Below, in pieces: positions 49,355 to 58,854 of a DNA stretch of 64,000 bases. The position numbers and the translations under genes were made by a program. The notes under the pieces were generated by a model. That model made no database searches. It was not told the origin of the DNA and saw nothing but the letters and a program-made list of their open reading frames with translations. The first letter of the stretch is position 1; each line of letters begins with the position of its first letter. This DNA comes from Tildeniella torsiva UHER 1998/13D (GTDB taxonomy: Bacteria > Cyanobacteriota > Cyanobacteriia > Phormidesmidales > Phormidesmidaceae): contig JAHHIH010000004.1 in NCBI GenBank assembly GCA_019358835.1, positions 62,001 to 126,000 of the forward strand, given 5' to 3'.

Positions 49355-52300
49355 ATGGCTGAAACGCTTGACCGTAGACCCCCGCGATCGCTCAACAACG
49401 ACGATTTGCTTGCCCTAGAGGTCTGCAATCCCTATCCGATTCGCTTCATCCAAAACATTCAGCCCCACGGCCTGGTGCTCTCCCTGAGCTACCCAGACCT
49501 GACGATCTTGCAGGTGAGCGCTAATGTCGAAACGCTGCTGCACCAGCCCCCCGCTGCGCTGATTGGGCAGCCTTTAACCGTGGTCTTTGCCGCCGCCGAT
49601 GTTGAGCTGCTGCGCCACTGCCTCGATCAAACCCAGGCGTCGGCCTACCTCACCCTGACCCACCCGACAACCGAGCAGTCCTTTGCGGTCAGCCTGCACT
49701 GGCAGCAAGAGACTTTGCTGATGGAGCTAGAGCCGCACACCCCCGATGAACCTACGTCGGAGGAGCTGTGCTGCCAAATCAACACGGCGATCGCCGCCTT
49801 TGGCACCGCCTCAGACTTGCAGGCGCTGGTCGATATTTTTGCCCGTGAAATTCAGCGGTTGACGGGGTTTGATCGGGTGATGGTGTATCGCTTTCAGCCC
49901 GACCAGAGCGGAGTGGTGGTGGCGGAAGCTAACCGCAGCGACCACGAGAGCTATCTGGGGTTACACTACCCGGCCACCGATATTCCCCGCGAGGCGCGAT
50001 CGCTGTTCTATGCAAACCCGCTCCGGTTTATTCCCGAGCTCGACTATGTGCCCGTGCCGCTGGTGCCGGAGGAGCAGCCCCTCACCCAAGGCCCCCTCGA
50101 TCTGGGTGCCGCCGAACTGCGGGGGGTATCGCCACCCCACATCGACTATTTACACCGCATGGGCGTCAGCACCTCCATGACCTTTTCGCTCACCGACGAT
50201 CAGCGGTTGTGGGGGTTGGTAGCCTGCCATCACTACCGGCCCAAGCTGGTGCCCAAGATTACCCGCATGGCGTTTACGATGCTGGTCAAGGTGGCCAGCC
50301 TAGAGCTGATGCGTCATCAAGAGCGAGAGCGCAGCTGTTACCAGGCCCAAAACAAAACCCTGCTGGAGCAACTCGGCGTCGCCATCAACGAAACCGAAGA
50401 CGCGGTGCTAAAAACCCTCACCACCAACGCCAACCTGCTGCTGGATATGTTTGAGGCCGAGGGGGTCGCTCTGGTTTTAGATCAGGACTATGCTCTGGTG
50501 GGGTCTACTCCGGCCCAGACCGATATCAAAGCTTTGATTGACTGGCTGGCCGAGCAGGGCGAAGACCAGGTGTTTGCCACCCAGTCGCTGGCGCAGGCGT
50601 ACCCCCCCAGCCAGCAGTGGTCGGTGAGACCGGCTGGGGTACTGGCGATCTCGATCTTTTTGCAGCAGCCCCGGCCGGTGTCGTACCACATATTGCTGTT
50701 TCGCCCCGAGCAGCTCGAAACGGTGCACTGGGCGGGCGATCTGAGCGCCAGCGTCACCGTCGATGAGGCCGGGGAACCCAGGCTCTGTCCCCGCCATTCT
50801 TTTCACCTGTGGAAAGAGTTGGTGCGAGAGCGATCGGCGGTCTGGTCGCCCCGGCAGCTCGAAGCGGCAGCCGACTTGCGCAGCACCCTGATGCTGGCCG
50901 TGCTGAACTTTGCGAATGTGGCCCTAGAGCAGGCGGCAGAGCGCGCCGAGGTAGCGAACCGGGCCAAGAGCGAGTTTTTGGCCAACATGAGCCATGAGAT
51001 TCGCACGCCGATGAATGCCGTGCTGGGGTTTACCGATCTGCTGCAAACCATCATTCAAAACCCGGTGGCGCTCGACTACCTAGAGGCGATTTCCTCCAGC
51101 GGCAAGACTCTGATGTCGCTGATTAACGACATTCTTGACCTGTCCAAAATTGAGGCGGGCCAGATGGATGTCAAGCTGGAGCCAACGGATATTGCGCTGT
51201 TGATCCAAGATATTCAGCACATTTTTCAGCAAAAGGCAGCGCAGAAGGGCATCCGGCTGCGGATGATTTTGGGCACGGGGCTGCCCAAAACGCTGTGGCT
51301 GGACGAGGTGCGGCTGCGGCAAATTTTGTTTAATTTAGTCGGCAATGCGCTGAAATTTACTGAGCAGGGCCACATTGACATTGAGGTGTCCTGTACGGGG
51401 CTGCCGACGGTGCAGGGCGAAGCCCTGGTCAATCTCAAGATTTCTGTGGCCGATACGGGCATTGGCATTGCCACAGCCGATCAGCAGCGGATTTTTAATG
51501 CCTTTACCCAGAGCTACGGCCAGAGCGATCGCAAGTTTGGCGGCACGGGGCTGGGGCTGGCGATCACCTATCGGCTCACCCAGCTGATGGGTGGCACCAT
51601 TGGTGTTGAGAGCCAGCTGGGGCAGGGCAGTACGTTTACCTGTGAGTTTAATCGGGTGGCGATCGCCCCTGAGAGCAGCCCGCAGCCGACGGCGATTGAG
51701 GCCGAAACCGACTTAAACCAGTGGACACCGCTCAAAATCTTGGTGGTAGACGATGCCCAGTCAAACCAAGAGTTGATCGCGGGCTACTTTCGCAACACCC
51801 ACCATCGCCTGCTGTTTGCCGGGAACGGGCTGGAGGGGGTGCAGATGGCGCAGACCCACCTACCCGACCTAATTTTGCTCGATCTGCGCATGCCCCTGAT
51901 GGATGGCCATACGGCGGCTCTGGCCCTAAAGCAGCATGAGCCAACCCGCTCGATTCCGATTATTTTGATCACGGCTTCACTCAGCTACGAGGGCGAAACC
52001 ATTCTTGCTAGCGACCTGTACGACGGCCTGCTGCACAAGCCGGTCAAGCGCCAGCAGCTCTTAGAGTTGATGCAGCGCGTGGTGGGTGGCTTGCCCCCCG
52101 CGTTAGATCGACTCTCGATCGCCGAGGCAGCGGCCGACCCCGGTGCAGTGGCCCTGGCCACCCTGACCCCAGAACGGCTGCTGGCGTTGCACACCCAGCT
52201 CCAGGCGATCGCCCGCGACTGCTGGCAACCGCTGCGGCAAACCCTGGAGACGCAATCGCTCGAAACTTTTGTGGAACGGCTGCAAGGGGCGAACGCGGCC

Positions 52301-52462
52301 TATCCCTACCCACCGCTGTCTGACTACCTGACCACCCTGACCATGCAGCTAGAACTGTTTGATTGGGAACATTTACCTCATACCGTGAATACGTTTGCGC
52401 CCCTGCTAGAGACGCTGACTCAGGAGGTCGCGGCTTTAGGTGAGGCTCCCTCTGATGATTAA
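49355..52462 (+). CDS. Bacteriophytochrome hybrid histidine kinase
   Basis: A 1035-residue red/far-red photoreceptor. The order is PAS (about 20-125), GAF (145-320), PHY (330-515), HisKA with phosphorylatable His547 (MSHEIRTP), HATPase (GTGLGLAIT) and a C-terminal receiver (Asp843 in LILLDLRMP). The chromophore site is of the biliverdin type: Cys24 lies in [17 protein letters not shown] at the N-terminus, and the Cys used by phycocyanobilin phytochromes is replaced by Pro ([12 protein letters not shown], with His262). The GAF Asp motif is PATDIP (Asp209) and the PHY tongue carries PRHSF. The next gene overlaps by 8 bases and encodes the likely downstream regulator. Confidence 0.94.
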   Translation: MAETLDRRPPRSLNNDDLLALEVCNPYPIRFIQNIQPHGLVLSLSYPDLTILQVSANVETLLHQPPAALIGQPLTVVFAAADVELLRHCLDQTQASAYLTLTHPTTEQSFAVSLHWQQETLLMELEPHTPDEPTSEELCCQINTAIAAFGTASDLQALVDIFAREIQRLTGFDRVMVYRFQPDQSGVVVAEANRSDHESYLGLHYPATDIPREARSLFYANPLRFIPELDYVPVPLVPEEQPLTQGPLDLGAAELRGVSPPHIDYLHRMGVSTSMTFSLTDDQRLWGLVACHHYRPKLVPKITRMAFTMLVKVASLELMRHQERERSCYQAQNKTLLEQLGVAINETEDAVLKTLTTNANLLLDMFEAEGVALVLDQDYALVGSTPAQTDIKALIDWLAEQGEDQVFATQSLAQAYPPSQQWSVRPAGVLAISIFLQQPRPVSYHILLFRPEQLETVHWAGDLSASVTVDEAGEPRLCPRHSFHLWKELVRERSAVWSPRQLEAAADLRSTLMLAVLNFANVALEQAAERAEVANRAKSEFLANMSHEIRTPMNAVLGFTDLLQTIIQNPVALDYLEAISSSGKTLMSLINDILDLSKIEAGQMDVKLEPTDIALLIQDIQHIFQQKAAQKGIRLRMILGTGLPKTLWLDEVRLRQILFNLVGNALKFTEQGHIDIEVSCTGLPTVQGEALVNLKISVADTGIGIATADQQRIFNAFTQSYGQSDRKFGGTGLGLAITYRLTQLMGGTIGVESQLGQGSTFTCEFNRVAIAPESSPQPTAIEAETDLNQWTPLKILVVDDAQSNQELIAGYFRNTHHRLLFAGNGLEGVQMAQTHLPDLILLDLRMPLMDGHTAALALKQHEPTRSIPIILITASLSYEGETILASDLYDGLLHKPVKRQQLLELMQRVVGGLPPALDRLSIAEAAADPGAVALATLTPERLLALHTQLQAIARDCWQPLRQTLETQSLETFVERLQGANAAYPYPPLSDYLTTLTMQLELFDWEHLPHTVNTFAPLLETLTQEVAALGEAPSDD

Positions 52463-53927
52463 ACCCCCGGCGTTTGATCCCGCTCAGTGCCTGATTATGG
52501 CCGTTGACGACGTGCCCGCCAATCTCAAAGTTTTGCAGGAGCTGCTCGGTGCGGCGGGCTATCGCACCACCTTTGCCACTCGCGGTCAGCAGGTGTTAGA
52601 CCGGCTCAACGATGTCAAACCCGACCTGATTTTGCTCGATTTGATGATGCCAGAGATGAGCGGCATCGACGTGTGCACCCGGCTCCAGCAGAATCTGACG
52701 ACGGCGCATATTCCCATTATTTTCTTGACGGCCAGCCACGAAATTGAGCATTTGGCCCAGGCCTTTGAGTGCGGCGCGGTTGACTACGTCACCAAGCCCT
52801 TCAACGCAGTCGAGCTACTGGCCCGCATTCGCACCCATTTAGAGCTGAGCCAGCTGCGCAAACGGGCTCAGTTTCAGGCTCAGTGGGAGGCGATTTCTCG
52901 GCAGATCGTCCAAGACATTCACGCCTCTATCAATCTGCAAGACATTCTCAACAGCAGCGTCAAGGCCATTCAGCAATTGCTGACGGCGCGTCGGGTGATG
53001 GTTTACCGCTCCTGCGACCCCCAGGGCTGTCAGTTGCTGGCGCTCTCTGGTGACGGTTTGGCCTCAGAGATCTGCGTTCAAGGGTTGGGCTGCCCCTATC
53101 TAGAACAGCATTCTTCGGGGATGCCGACGCTCAACGAGCAGCAGATTTGTCTGATCGAAGCGGCCCCACTTCCCCCAGCTGGCGGGGCATCTGCCTGCCG
53201 GGCCAACGTTCCCCAAGAGCTGTGCTTACCCATTTACCAACGGGGCCAGCTGTGGGGTGGCTTGGTGGTGCAAAATGACCCCTGCGCCCGCTCCTGGGCC
53301 CAGCAAGAGGTCGAAACCCTGACCCTGATTGTGCAGCAGCTCGAAATTTCGATTCAGCATGCCGAGCTGCATCAGCGCTTGAGTGCGGCTAACCAAGAGC
53401 TAGAGCGCATCTCAAATACCGATAGCCTGACGCAAATTGCCAATCGACGCTGCTTTGATCGGCAGCTAGCGCGGGAATGGCGACGCTTGCAGCGGGAACA
53501 GCAACCTCTAGCGCTCATTCTGTGCGATATCGATTATTTTAAGCAGTTCAATGACACCTATGGCCACCCCAGCGGCGACACCTGCCTGGTGGCGGTGGCC
53601 CAGGCCCTCAAGCAATGCCTGAAACGCCCCGCCGATCTGGTGGCGCGCTATGGGGGCGAAGAGTTTGTGGTGCTCTTACCCAATACTGAACTGGCGGGGG
53701 CGATTGAGGTGGTTGAGCAGATGCAAGGGGCGATTGCTGCCCTGGCGATCGCCGATGCCCCCACCCACCGACTCACCCTGAGCTGCGGCATCTATGCGGC
53801 GGTTCCCCAGCAGTCTACCAAGGCTACTACCGCCCTCGCCCTGGCCGATCAGGCGATGTATGCCGCCAAACAAGCCGGGCGCAATCAATACGTAATCTCC
53901 CCGGATATAGCCGTCGTCAACCTCTAA
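52455..53927 (+). CDS. Response regulator diguanylate cyclase (REC-GAF-GGDEF)
   Basis: A 490-residue protein from the ATG at 52455, which lies within the last codons of the phytochrome gene. The receiver domain (residues 11-130) has its phosphorylatable Asp62 in LILLDLMMP and the Lys in [11 protein letters not shown]-like domain (about 145-305) with several Cys follows, and then a GGDEF domain with active GGEEF at 400-404, [11 protein letters not shown] and a product-inhibition I-site RPAD at 391-394. It should make c-di-GMP when phosphorylated by the phytochrome kinase. The 8-base overlap implies translational coupling. Confidence 0.94.
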   Translation: MIKPPAFDPAQCLIMAVDDVPANLKVLQELLGAAGYRTTFATRGQQVLDRLNDVKPDLILLDLMMPEMSGIDVCTRLQQNLTTAHIPIIFLTASHEIEHLAQAFECGAVDYVTKPFNAVELLARIRTHLELSQLRKRAQFQAQWEAISRQIVQDIHASINLQDILNSSVKAIQQLLTARRVMVYRSCDPQGCQLLALSGDGLASEICVQGLGCPYLEQHSSGMPTLNEQQICLIEAAPLPPAGGASACRANVPQELCLPIYQRGQLWGGLVVQNDPCARSWAQQEVETLTLIVQQLEISIQHAELHQRLSAANQELERISNTDSLTQIANRRCFDRQLAREWRRLQREQQPLALILCDIDYFKQFNDTYGHPSGDTCLVAVAQALKQCLKRPADLVARYGGEEFVVLLPNTELAGAIEVVEQMQGAIAALAIADAPTHRLTLSCGIYAAVPQQSTKATTALALADQAMYAAKQAGRNQYVISPDIAVVNL

Positions 53928-54027
53928 ATGTTCAAGCGTTTTTAGAGATGCCCAATGTCCTCATTACCGAAGGAGAAATGCTGCCACCCCCTACCCCTGG
54001 CCGTCAATGGGATTGTGCTACTGGCGC

Positions 54028-55221
54028 TTACTGCGCCGCCAGCAGATCTCGCAGGGGCTTGGTCATCCAGTTCAGCCCGACGCGCACCTGGTGAGAGAAG
54101 GTGGGCATGCGGTAGAGGTAGGCCAGGCGGCGAGCGACGTGGGCCAGCTCGCCGTCGAGTTGCACGCCCAGCCCGGTGAGGGTGGCGCGGCTGGTGCCGA
54201 GGGTGAGCATTTCGCCCAGGTGGCGGTAGCGGAAGGGAAGTTGAGGGCGATCGCTAATCCCAGCCCAGATATTCCACCCGACAAAGTCGGCCTGTTGTAG
54301 GGCGACCTGGGCGGTGGTGGGTACCTGCTGACCGTCGGCATCGCGGCAGTCGGCCACATCGCCAAGGGCGTAGACGCCGGGGGCATCGATCGCCTCTAGG
54401 GTGGGCTGCACCACCACCTGCTGGCGATCGTTGTGCTTGAGGGGCAGGTCGGCGACGATGGAGTTCACTTTGGTACCCACCGTCCACAGCACCAGATCGA
54501 CGGGCAAAATATCGGTCTGCTCGCGGAAGGTGAGGCTGATGGTGTCGGCGGTGACGTTGTCTACGGAGGTTTCGAGATCGATCCACACCCCCAGGTCAGA
54601 AAGCACCTTTTGGGCCACCTCACGGTTGTATTCAGGCGAGGTGCGGAGGATCGTGTCGGTGCTTTCGATCAGGCGCACCCGGCCCCGTTCCCCTAGATGT
54701 TCTGCTACTTTGCAGGCTAGCTCGACACCGCTGTAGCCGCCGCCCACCACCGCCACGCGAATTTTCTCGGCGTTGGAGGCTTCTAGCAGGCGCAGACGTT
54801 CCTTCAAATGGTAGGCATCTTCTAGGGTGCGGAAGGCATGGGCGTGCTCGGCCACGCCGGGGGCCATATGCATCGGGGTGGTGCCGCCCAGGGCCAGAAC
54901 CAGGCGATCGTAGGTGAGCATCGTGCCATCGCTGAGGCTGACCCGGTGCTGGTCGAGGTCGATGCCGGTGACCTCTGCCTGGCGAAACTGAACGGCAGTC
55001 CCGGCTAGCAGCTCGGCGTAGGGCGGAGCGACTTCCCAGGTTTGCAGCTCGTCGGTGACCAGTTCGTAGAGCAGCGGGAGGAAGAGGAAGCGATCGCGGT
55101 GGTCAACCAGCGTGATCGTTGGCGGGGTGCCCTCCCACGGCAGATTGCTGAGGCGCAGGGCGGTGTAGAGGCCGCCAAAGCCACCGCCGAGAATACAAAT
55201 TTGTTGGGGAGCGTCTGCCAT
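54028..55221 (-). CDS. Type 2 NADH dehydrogenase / NdbB-like quinone reductase
   Basis: A 397-residue FAD enzyme that reduces a membrane quinone with NAD(P)H. FAD-binding ICILGGGFGGLYTALRL at the N-terminus, the NAD(P)-binding VAVVGGGYSGVELACKVAEHL in the middle, and the second FAD motif VYALGDVADC are all present, with the amphipathic C-terminal helix (VRVGLNWMTKPLRDLLAAQ) that attaches it to the membrane. Its pattern resembles cyanobacterial NdbB (Synechocystis Slr1743), the demethylphylloquinone reductase of vitamin K1 synthesis, but I cannot separate that from other NDH-2 enzymes by eye. The start at 55221 is chosen over a TTG six bases earlier. Confidence 0.85.
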   Translation of the reverse strand: MADAPQQICILGGGFGGLYTALRLSNLPWEGTPPTITLVDHRDRFLFLPLLYELVTDELQTWEVAPPYAELLAGTAVQFRQAEVTGIDLDQHRVSLSDGTMLTYDRLVLALGGTTPMHMAPGVAEHAHAFRTLEDAYHLKERLRLLEASNAEKIRVAVVGGGYSGVELACKVAEHLGERGRVRLIESTDTILRTSPEYNREVAQKVLSDLGVWIDLETSVDNVTADTISLTFREQTDILPVDLVLWTVGTKVNSIVADLPLKHNDRQQVVVQPTLEAIDAPGVYALGDVADCRDADGQQVPTTAQVALQQADFVGWNIWAGISDRPQLPFRYRHLGEMLTLGTSRATLTGLGVQLDGELAHVARRLAYLYRMPTFSHQVRVGLNWMTKPLRDLLAAQ

Positions 55222-55281
55222 AGTCAAAAGCCGTGATACCTCTTCTACCTTCTAACTCAAAATGGAAGGAGTCATCCTGCT

Positions 55282-56010
55282 TTGCGGAGATTTCTTTTGG
55301 CTAAAGCGTCAGACTTTGAGGTGCGATCGCCCCGTCAGGAGGCGCTGGCCGGGGCGCGAGACATCATTCCCCTAGTGGTGGGAGCGATTCCCTTTGGGAT
55401 TATTTTTGGCACCCTGGCCCAGGGCAGTGGCCTATCCTTTGGGGCGACGATCGGCATGTCGGCTTTTGTGTTCGCCGGGTCGTCGCAGTTCATCGCGTTG
55501 GGATTGCTGGCGGCGGGCAGTACTTTGCCCCTGATTGTGCTCACCACGGTGGTCGTCAACCTGCGCCACATGCTCTACGCCGCCAGCCTGCTGCCCTACG
55601 TGCAGGGGGCCTCCCAGCGGTGGAAAGCGGTGATTGGCTTTTTTTTGACGGATGAGGCCTTTGCGATCGCCATTCGCCGCTACCTACAGCCCGACCCTAG
55701 CCCCCACAAGCACTGGTACTACCTGGGCGCGGGGGTCGCCATGTACGGCAACTGGATTCTCTGCACCTGGCTGGGGCTGACGGTGGGCCAGCTAATCCCC
55801 AACGCGGCCGCCTGGGGGCTAGATTTTGCCATGGTGGCCACGTTCATTGGCATGATCGTTCCCTACGCGACCACCCGACCGATGGTGGGGGCCATCCTAA
55901 TTGCAGGACTTGTGGCTGTCTTAGCGAATGGACTGCCGCATAAGCTGGGATTGATGGTGGCGGCGATCGCAGGCGTCACCACCGGCTACTGGCTCGAAAC
56001 CCGACCCTAA
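55282..56010 (+). CDS. azlC: AzlC-family branched-chain amino acid exporter subunit
   Basis: The large subunit of the AzlCD exporter, 242 residues and about six or seven helices. Signatures: AGARDIIPLVVGAIPFGIIFG, FGATIGMSAFVFAGSSQFIALGLL, VVVNLRHMLYAASLLPY and FFLTDEAFAIAIRRY. Exports branched-chain amino acids or their analogues in characterised bacteria. The start is a TTG at 55282 with AAGGAG ten bases upstream. azlD follows after 63 bases in the same direction. Confidence 0.9.
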   Translation: MRRFLLAKASDFEVRSPRQEALAGARDIIPLVVGAIPFGIIFGTLAQGSGLSFGATIGMSAFVFAGSSQFIALGLLAAGSTLPLIVLTTVVVNLRHMLYAASLLPYVQGASQRWKAVIGFFLTDEAFAIAIRRYLQPDPSPHKHWYYLGAGVAMYGNWILCTWLGLTVGQLIPNAAAWGLDFAMVATFIGMIVPYATTRPMVGAILIAGLVAVLANGLPHKLGLMVAAIAGVTTGYWLETRP

Positions 56011-56073
56011 AGGACGAAAGGTATACCCAATTGATCCACCCCCCACTCCTTACCCCCTACCCCCCACATCCTC

Positions 56074-56394
56074 ATGAATGACTGGCTTCTCGTTGCCGCC
56101 ATGGCCCTGGTAACCTTCACCATTCGCTACGTGCTGCTGGCTTTTAGCGGGCGCATTCAGCTGTCGCCGACGCTGGTACGGGCGCTGGGCTACGTGCCTC
56201 CGGTGGTGCTGACGGCGATCGTTGTGCCCGCCGTGGTCTTTCCCGATGGCGAGACCCTGTGGCTGGGGTGGCAGAATGCGCGGCTGGTAGGAGCGATTGC
56301 CTGCGTCATCCTCGCCCTGGGTTACAAAAACCTGCTGCTCACCATCGCGGGTGGCATGGCCGCATTTTGGGGCTGGCAGTGGCTCGTGAGCTGA
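56074..56394 (+). CDS. azlD: AzlD-family exporter subunit
   Basis: The small subunit of the AzlCD pair, 106 residues with about four helices: WLLVAAMALVTFTIRYVLLAF, ALGYVPPVVLTAIVVPAVVF, LVGAIACVILALGYKNLLLTI and the C-terminal MAAFWGWQWL. The conserved R-Y in the first helix and GYVPP are typical. It has a C/T-rich, guanine-free leader in place of a ribosome binding site. Length is normal for the family. Confidence 0.9.
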   Translation: MNDWLLVAAMALVTFTIRYVLLAFSGRIQLSPTLVRALGYVPPVVLTAIVVPAVVFPDGETLWLGWQNARLVGAIACVILALGYKNLLLTIAGGMAAFWGWQWLVS

Positions 56395-56431
56395 GTTGGC
56401 CTAGCACGTTGCTATAAACCGCCAGCTACCA

Positions 56432-56474
56432 TCAACCCCCGGCATCTCCAATAGTGAGGGATGCCGGGGGTTGA
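56432..56474. terminator. Hairpin between convergent genes
   Basis: TCAACCCCCGGCATC (56432-56446) is perfectly complementary to GATGCCGGGGGTTGA (56460-56474), a 15-bp stem with a 13-base loop. T-runs are short on both sides. It lies between the azlD end and the end of the minus-strand gene, so a shared two-way terminator is likely. Confidence 0.65.
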
Positions 56475-56502
56475 GAGTTTCCTGAATGGGGAAAGAAATC
56501 TG

Positions 56503-56967
56503 CTAACGACGGCGGCGAGTAAAGCCAAGCCAGGCCAGCGCTCCACCAACCGAAAACACCAGCGGCAAAAACGCGGCGGCGGCGCGGTAGTGCACATCCT
56601 CAGTCGAGTCGAGGCTGATGCCGTCGTAGATGATGCCCTTGTCGCCCACGGGCACTGTCCAATAGTCGGCGTGGCTCTGGGTGTCGTCTTCAATCGAGAC
56701 TTCCCAATCGCCCGGAATCGACTCGTCGGGCAAAAATGCAAATCGGCCCTCGCGATCGGTGGTGGTCGTCATCCAGGGCTCATCGGGGTTGTTGGGGGCG
56801 TAGATGTTAACTGTTGCCCCCACAAAGGGTTCGCCCGAGCTAAACAGCGACTGAAACTCTAGCTGGTTGTCGAGGGTGTAGAAGGTTTCAACTTGGTGAG
56901 CGCTTGCCTGGGCCGGAAACCCCACCAGCGCCAAACACATCACCAGAGCAACAAGCAACCGTTTCAT
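56503..56967 (-). CDS. Exported protein with beta-sandwich domain and C-terminal anchor
   Basis: A 154-residue protein. A Sec signal peptide (MKRLLVALVMCLALVGFPAQASA) is followed by a beta-sandwich resembling carboxypeptidase-regulatory or metal-transport accessory domains (TVNIYAPNNPDEPWMTTTTDREGRFAFLPDE, GDWEVSIEDDTQSHADYW). One C-terminal membrane helix ends in RRRR (FLPLVFSVGGALAWLGF), so it is anchored with the domain outside. Related genes sit beside nickel/cobalt uptake systems in some bacteria; none is adjacent here, so no function is claimed. It converges with azlD. Confidence 0.7.
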   Translation of the reverse strand: MKRLLVALVMCLALVGFPAQASAHQVETFYTLDNQLEFQSLFSSGEPFVGATVNIYAPNNPDEPWMTTTTDREGRFAFLPDESIPGDWEVSIEDDTQSHADYWTVPVGDKGIIYDGISLDSTEDVHYRAAAAFLPLVFSVGGALAWLGFTRRRR

Positions 56968-57175
56968 AGCACAAGCATTCCGTAATTCGTGTGGCCTTTA
57001 TTGTAGCGAGACTTATGGAGAGCTGAGGGCTAAACGCCCAAGTTAGCTCGCCTAGGAGCCAGGGAGGCAATTCACGCTATGGACTTGCTTACCGAGCTAC
57101 AGCACTATCTAGACGACCAGCATCGACTGAAAGAATAGCCTTGTCGCTGCTGGTTTACATAACCTACTTTTCTCT

Positions 57176-58531
57176 ATGGCGAAACCTGAGCTAACCGAAT
57201 GGGACGAATATTTAAACTGGACACCCCAGCAGCGACGCGATCGCATTCTTGCCATCGACCACTTTCTATCTAGCGATCGCCACTCACCAGATGCAATTAG
57301 CTACCTGCGCTTTCAGCAAGGCAACGTTTACCTTGCTGATCAACAATTTGAAGGGGCGATCGCCTGCTATGACGCCGCCCTTGCTGTTCAACCTGACGAT
57401 CCCGACGCGCTCCACAACAAAGGGGTAGCGCTGGATGACTTGGGCCGCTACGAGGCAGCGATCGCCAGCTATGACGGTGCTCTAGCCATTCAGCCTGACA
57501 AACACCAATCGCTCTACAACAAAGGGCTGGCGCTAAGTAACTTAGGCCGCTACGAGGCAGCGATCGCCAGCTATGACGGTGCCCTAGCGATTCAACCCGA
57601 CCTTAGCGAAGCGCTCTACAGCAAAGGGGTCATGCTGAGTAACCTGGGCCACTACGAGGCGGCGATCGCCTGCTATGACGCCGCTCTAGCAATCCAACCC
57701 GACTATTCCGACGCGCTCAATAACAAAGGAGTCGCGCTGAGTAACTTAGGCCGCTATGAGGCGGCAATCGTCTGCCATGATGCTGCTCTAACCTTCAGCC
57801 CCGACAATCATCAAGCGCTTTACAATAAGGGGCTGGCGCTGGGTAATTTAGGCCGCTACGAGGCAGCGATCACCTGCTATGACGCCGCCCTAGCGTTTAA
57901 CCCCAACTATTACGAAGCGCCCAACAACACAGGGAATGCACTGCTTAAGTTGGGCCGTAATGAGGAGGCAGTTGCCAGCTATGATGCTTCCTTGGCAATT
58001 AGACCCGACTATCTCAACGCGCTTTACAACAAAGGGGTGGCGCTGCTTAACTTGGGCCGCTATGAGGCGGCGATCGCCTGCTGTGACGCCGCTCTGGCAA
58101 TCCAACCCAACCATCCTGATGCACTCAACAGCACAGGGATTGCGCTGGATAGCTTAGGCCACAAGCTACAAAAAGAAGGCCGCGATGAGGAGGCGTTAGT
58201 GCAACTATCCAAAGGAATTGCCTGCTATGACGCCGCTCTAGCAATCAACCCTGACATGCACGAAGCGTTTTACAACAAAGGGAATACGCTGCTTAGGTTA
58301 AACCGCTATGAAGAGGCGGTTGCCAGCTATGATGTTGCCTTGGCACTTAAACCCGACAAATATGAAGCGTTTTACAACAAAGGAATTGCGCTAGATGTTT
58401 TAGGACACTATGAGGAGGCTATCGCTTGCTATGACGCCGCGCTAGCCATTCAGCCTGATCTTCAGGTAGCAATAAATAACAAGAAAGCGGCTCTACAAAA
58501 ACGAGACTCTTCAAGACCTTGGTCAACTTAA
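57176..58531 (+). CDS. Tetratricopeptide-repeat protein
   Basis: A 451-residue protein made almost entirely of about eleven 34-residue TPR units with the consensus ALYNKGVALSNLGRYEAAIA followed by CYDAALAIQPD. Several adjacent units are nearly identical also at the DNA level (for example 57421-57650), which suggests recent expansion by unequal recombination. One unit near 58150-58250 has an insert (HKLQKEGRDEEALVQLSKG). The N-terminal 45 residues (ELTEWDEYLNWTPQQRRDR) are non-repeat. No signal peptide. TPR proteins are scaffolds; no specific partner can be named. A 220-base gap follows, then a two-way terminator. Confidence 0.9.
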   Translation: MAKPELTEWDEYLNWTPQQRRDRILAIDHFLSSDRHSPDAISYLRFQQGNVYLADQQFEGAIACYDAALAVQPDDPDALHNKGVALDDLGRYEAAIASYDGALAIQPDKHQSLYNKGLALSNLGRYEAAIASYDGALAIQPDLSEALYSKGVMLSNLGHYEAAIACYDAALAIQPDYSDALNNKGVALSNLGRYEAAIVCHDAALTFSPDNHQALYNKGLALGNLGRYEAAITCYDAALAFNPNYYEAPNNTGNALLKLGRNEEAVASYDASLAIRPDYLNALYNKGVALLNLGRYEAAIACCDAALAIQPNHPDALNSTGIALDSLGHKLQKEGRDEEALVQLSKGIACYDAALAINPDMHEAFYNKGNTLLRLNRYEEAVASYDVALALKPDKYEAFYNKGIALDVLGHYEEAIACYDAALAIQPDLQVAINNKKAALQKRDSSRPWST

Positions 58532-58749
58532 TTGCGTCGCGCTCTGGGTCAAATGTTAAGACAGTTATTCACAACAAAGCTGCCATAACTATGAGTATGC
58601 AGAGTACAAATCATCCTAGAGTTTCTCATTCAAGCGGTGACCTCCCTTGACCTCCATGCCAGAAGCTCAGCCGATCGACTACAGGCAAAAGTCTGGGGGC
58701 AAACGCTCCAAACATTAGGCTCTAGAGCATTAGCACCTATTTCCTCAAG

Positions 58750-58785
58750 AAAACCGCCCGTAGAGCGTCTCTACAGGCGGTTTTT
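58750..58785. terminator. Two-way terminator
   Basis: AAAACCGCC (58750-58758) and GTAGAG (58760-58765) pair with CTCTAC (58769-58774) and GGCGGTTTT (58776-58784) around the loop CGT, with one mismatch. T-runs follow on both strands. It ends the amidase gene on the minus strand and any read-through from the TPR gene on the plus strand. Confidence 0.85.
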
Positions 58786-58854
58786 AATAGCGGGGGTGAA
58801 GCTTGGGCTCAGGCATCTCTCGTCGATGACACTTGGGCTTGGTGTCGCTCACCT

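Noticed and set aside
57079-57138. A 19-residue open frame after an AGGGAGG-like site, just before the TPR gene
   Set aside because: Could be a leader peptide or gene remnant, but it is too short to support without comparison to relatives.
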